Part shown: positions 5,455 to 5,568 of the stretch, piece by piece
Position numbering within the stretch: position 1 is the first letter of the stretch
Layout of the letters: the number at the start of each line of letters is the position of its first letter
NCBI GenBank assembly: GCA_031274045.1
Contig: JAISQS010000658.1
Location: 1 to 5,568 of the forward strand
DNA: 5,568 nt
Reading direction: 5' to 3'
Origin: Planctomycetaceae bacterium
Lineage (GTDB): Bacteria; Planctomycetota; Planctomycetia; Pirellulales; Thermoguttaceae
Position numbers and translations under genes: made by a program
Notes under the pieces: generated by a model
The model's database searches: none
What the model was told of the DNA's origin: nothing
The model's input: the letters and a program-made list of their open reading frames with translations, nothing else

Positions 5455-5568
5455 TTGTTATACCACACATCTTTTTTTTATATTTTTTTTTATATTTTGT
5501 GATTTTGTGATAAAAGGGTATTTTTTTTGATTTTCGATGTTGGGGGGCGGGTTGATGTTGGGAAAGCG

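Larger units (their letters stand above)
4735..5568. other. Gene-free repeat-rich interval of 834 bp
   Basis: No coding region is supportable here. From left to right it holds an AT-rich leader upstream of the kinase gene, three short tandem-repeat tracts (4789-4824, 4901-4925, 4940-4979), a GC-rich stretch of hairpins and inverted repeats (about 5040-5455), and an AT-rich tail with T8 and T8 runs (5471-5490). The last 100 bases show no recognisable gene. Open frames across 4991-5510 read as repeat-derived arginine-, glycine- and proline-rich peptides. Confidence 0.7.

Noticed and set aside
4991..5470. 159-residue minus-strand open frame
   Set aside because: Its sequence (HRGGRDARVPVR, GTRASRPP) is generated by the GC-rich inverted repeats. 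The same peptide appears from the opposite strand, and no domain or ribosome binding site is seen.
5440..5490. Intrinsic terminator made of the GC hairpin and the following T run
   Set aside because: The T8 run begins 20 bases after the stem rather than directly after it, and no gene ends just upstream.
5292..5510. 72-residue plus-strand open frame
   Set aside because: It mostly translates the right arm of the inverted repeat and ends in the T-rich tail; a composition artefact.
5458..5568. Minus-strand frame open to the right window edge (36 codons)
   Set aside because: It could be the tail of a gene entering from the right, but the peptide is Lys/Asn-rich low complexity from A runs and gives no recognisable C terminus.
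4735..5568. CRISPR array or insertion sequence in the repeat-rich interval
   Set aside because: The repeats are tandem or inverted without regular spacers, and there is no cas gene, transposase or target-site duplication.

Overview
The window looks like a bacterial chromosomal segment of moderate-to-low GC, most likely from the PVC group and probably Planctomycetota. This placement is an inference. It rests on a lipoprotein carrying regular 24-25-residue leucine-rich repeats of the style common in planctomycetes, a tRNA gene without an encoded CCA end, and intergenic DNA full of GC-rich palindromic repeats. No sequence search was possible.

Layout: (i) positions 1-1257, plus strand, a membrane-anchored SGNH/GDSL-type hydrolase whose reading frame is open to the window edge, so its true start probably lies upstream; (ii) 1258-1854, a non-coding interval holding a minus-strand tRNA-Arg(CCU) gene at 1495-1567 and a 98-bp palindromic intergenic repeat at 1655-1752; (iii) 1855-3462, minus strand, a secreted lipoprotein with a Ser/Thr/Pro/Ala-rich linker and about 14 leucine-rich repeats; (iv) 3463-3657, a 195-bp spacer with a strong ribosome binding site and a stem-loop that pairs better as minus-strand RNA; (v) 3658-4734, minus strand, a ROK-family sugar kinase, glucokinase-like; (vi) 4735-5568, 834 bp with no supportable gene, made of three short tandem-repeat tracts followed by a dense cluster of hairpins, including a 203-bp imperfect inverted repeat with 90-bp arms.

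The kinase, the LRR lipoprotein and the tRNA all lie on the minus strand in that order, and the hydrolase converges on them. The spacers are wide and nothing shows that these genes act together. The kinase would feed cytoplasmic sugar metabolism, while the LRR lipoprotein and the hydrolase act outside the cytoplasm.

No phage, insertion sequence, CRISPR array, toxin-antitoxin or defence system is visible. The most unusual part is the hairpin-rich intergenic region at about 5040-5455. It looks like an accumulation of dispersed palindromic repeats rather than genes, and the open frames across it read as spurious translations of the repeats.
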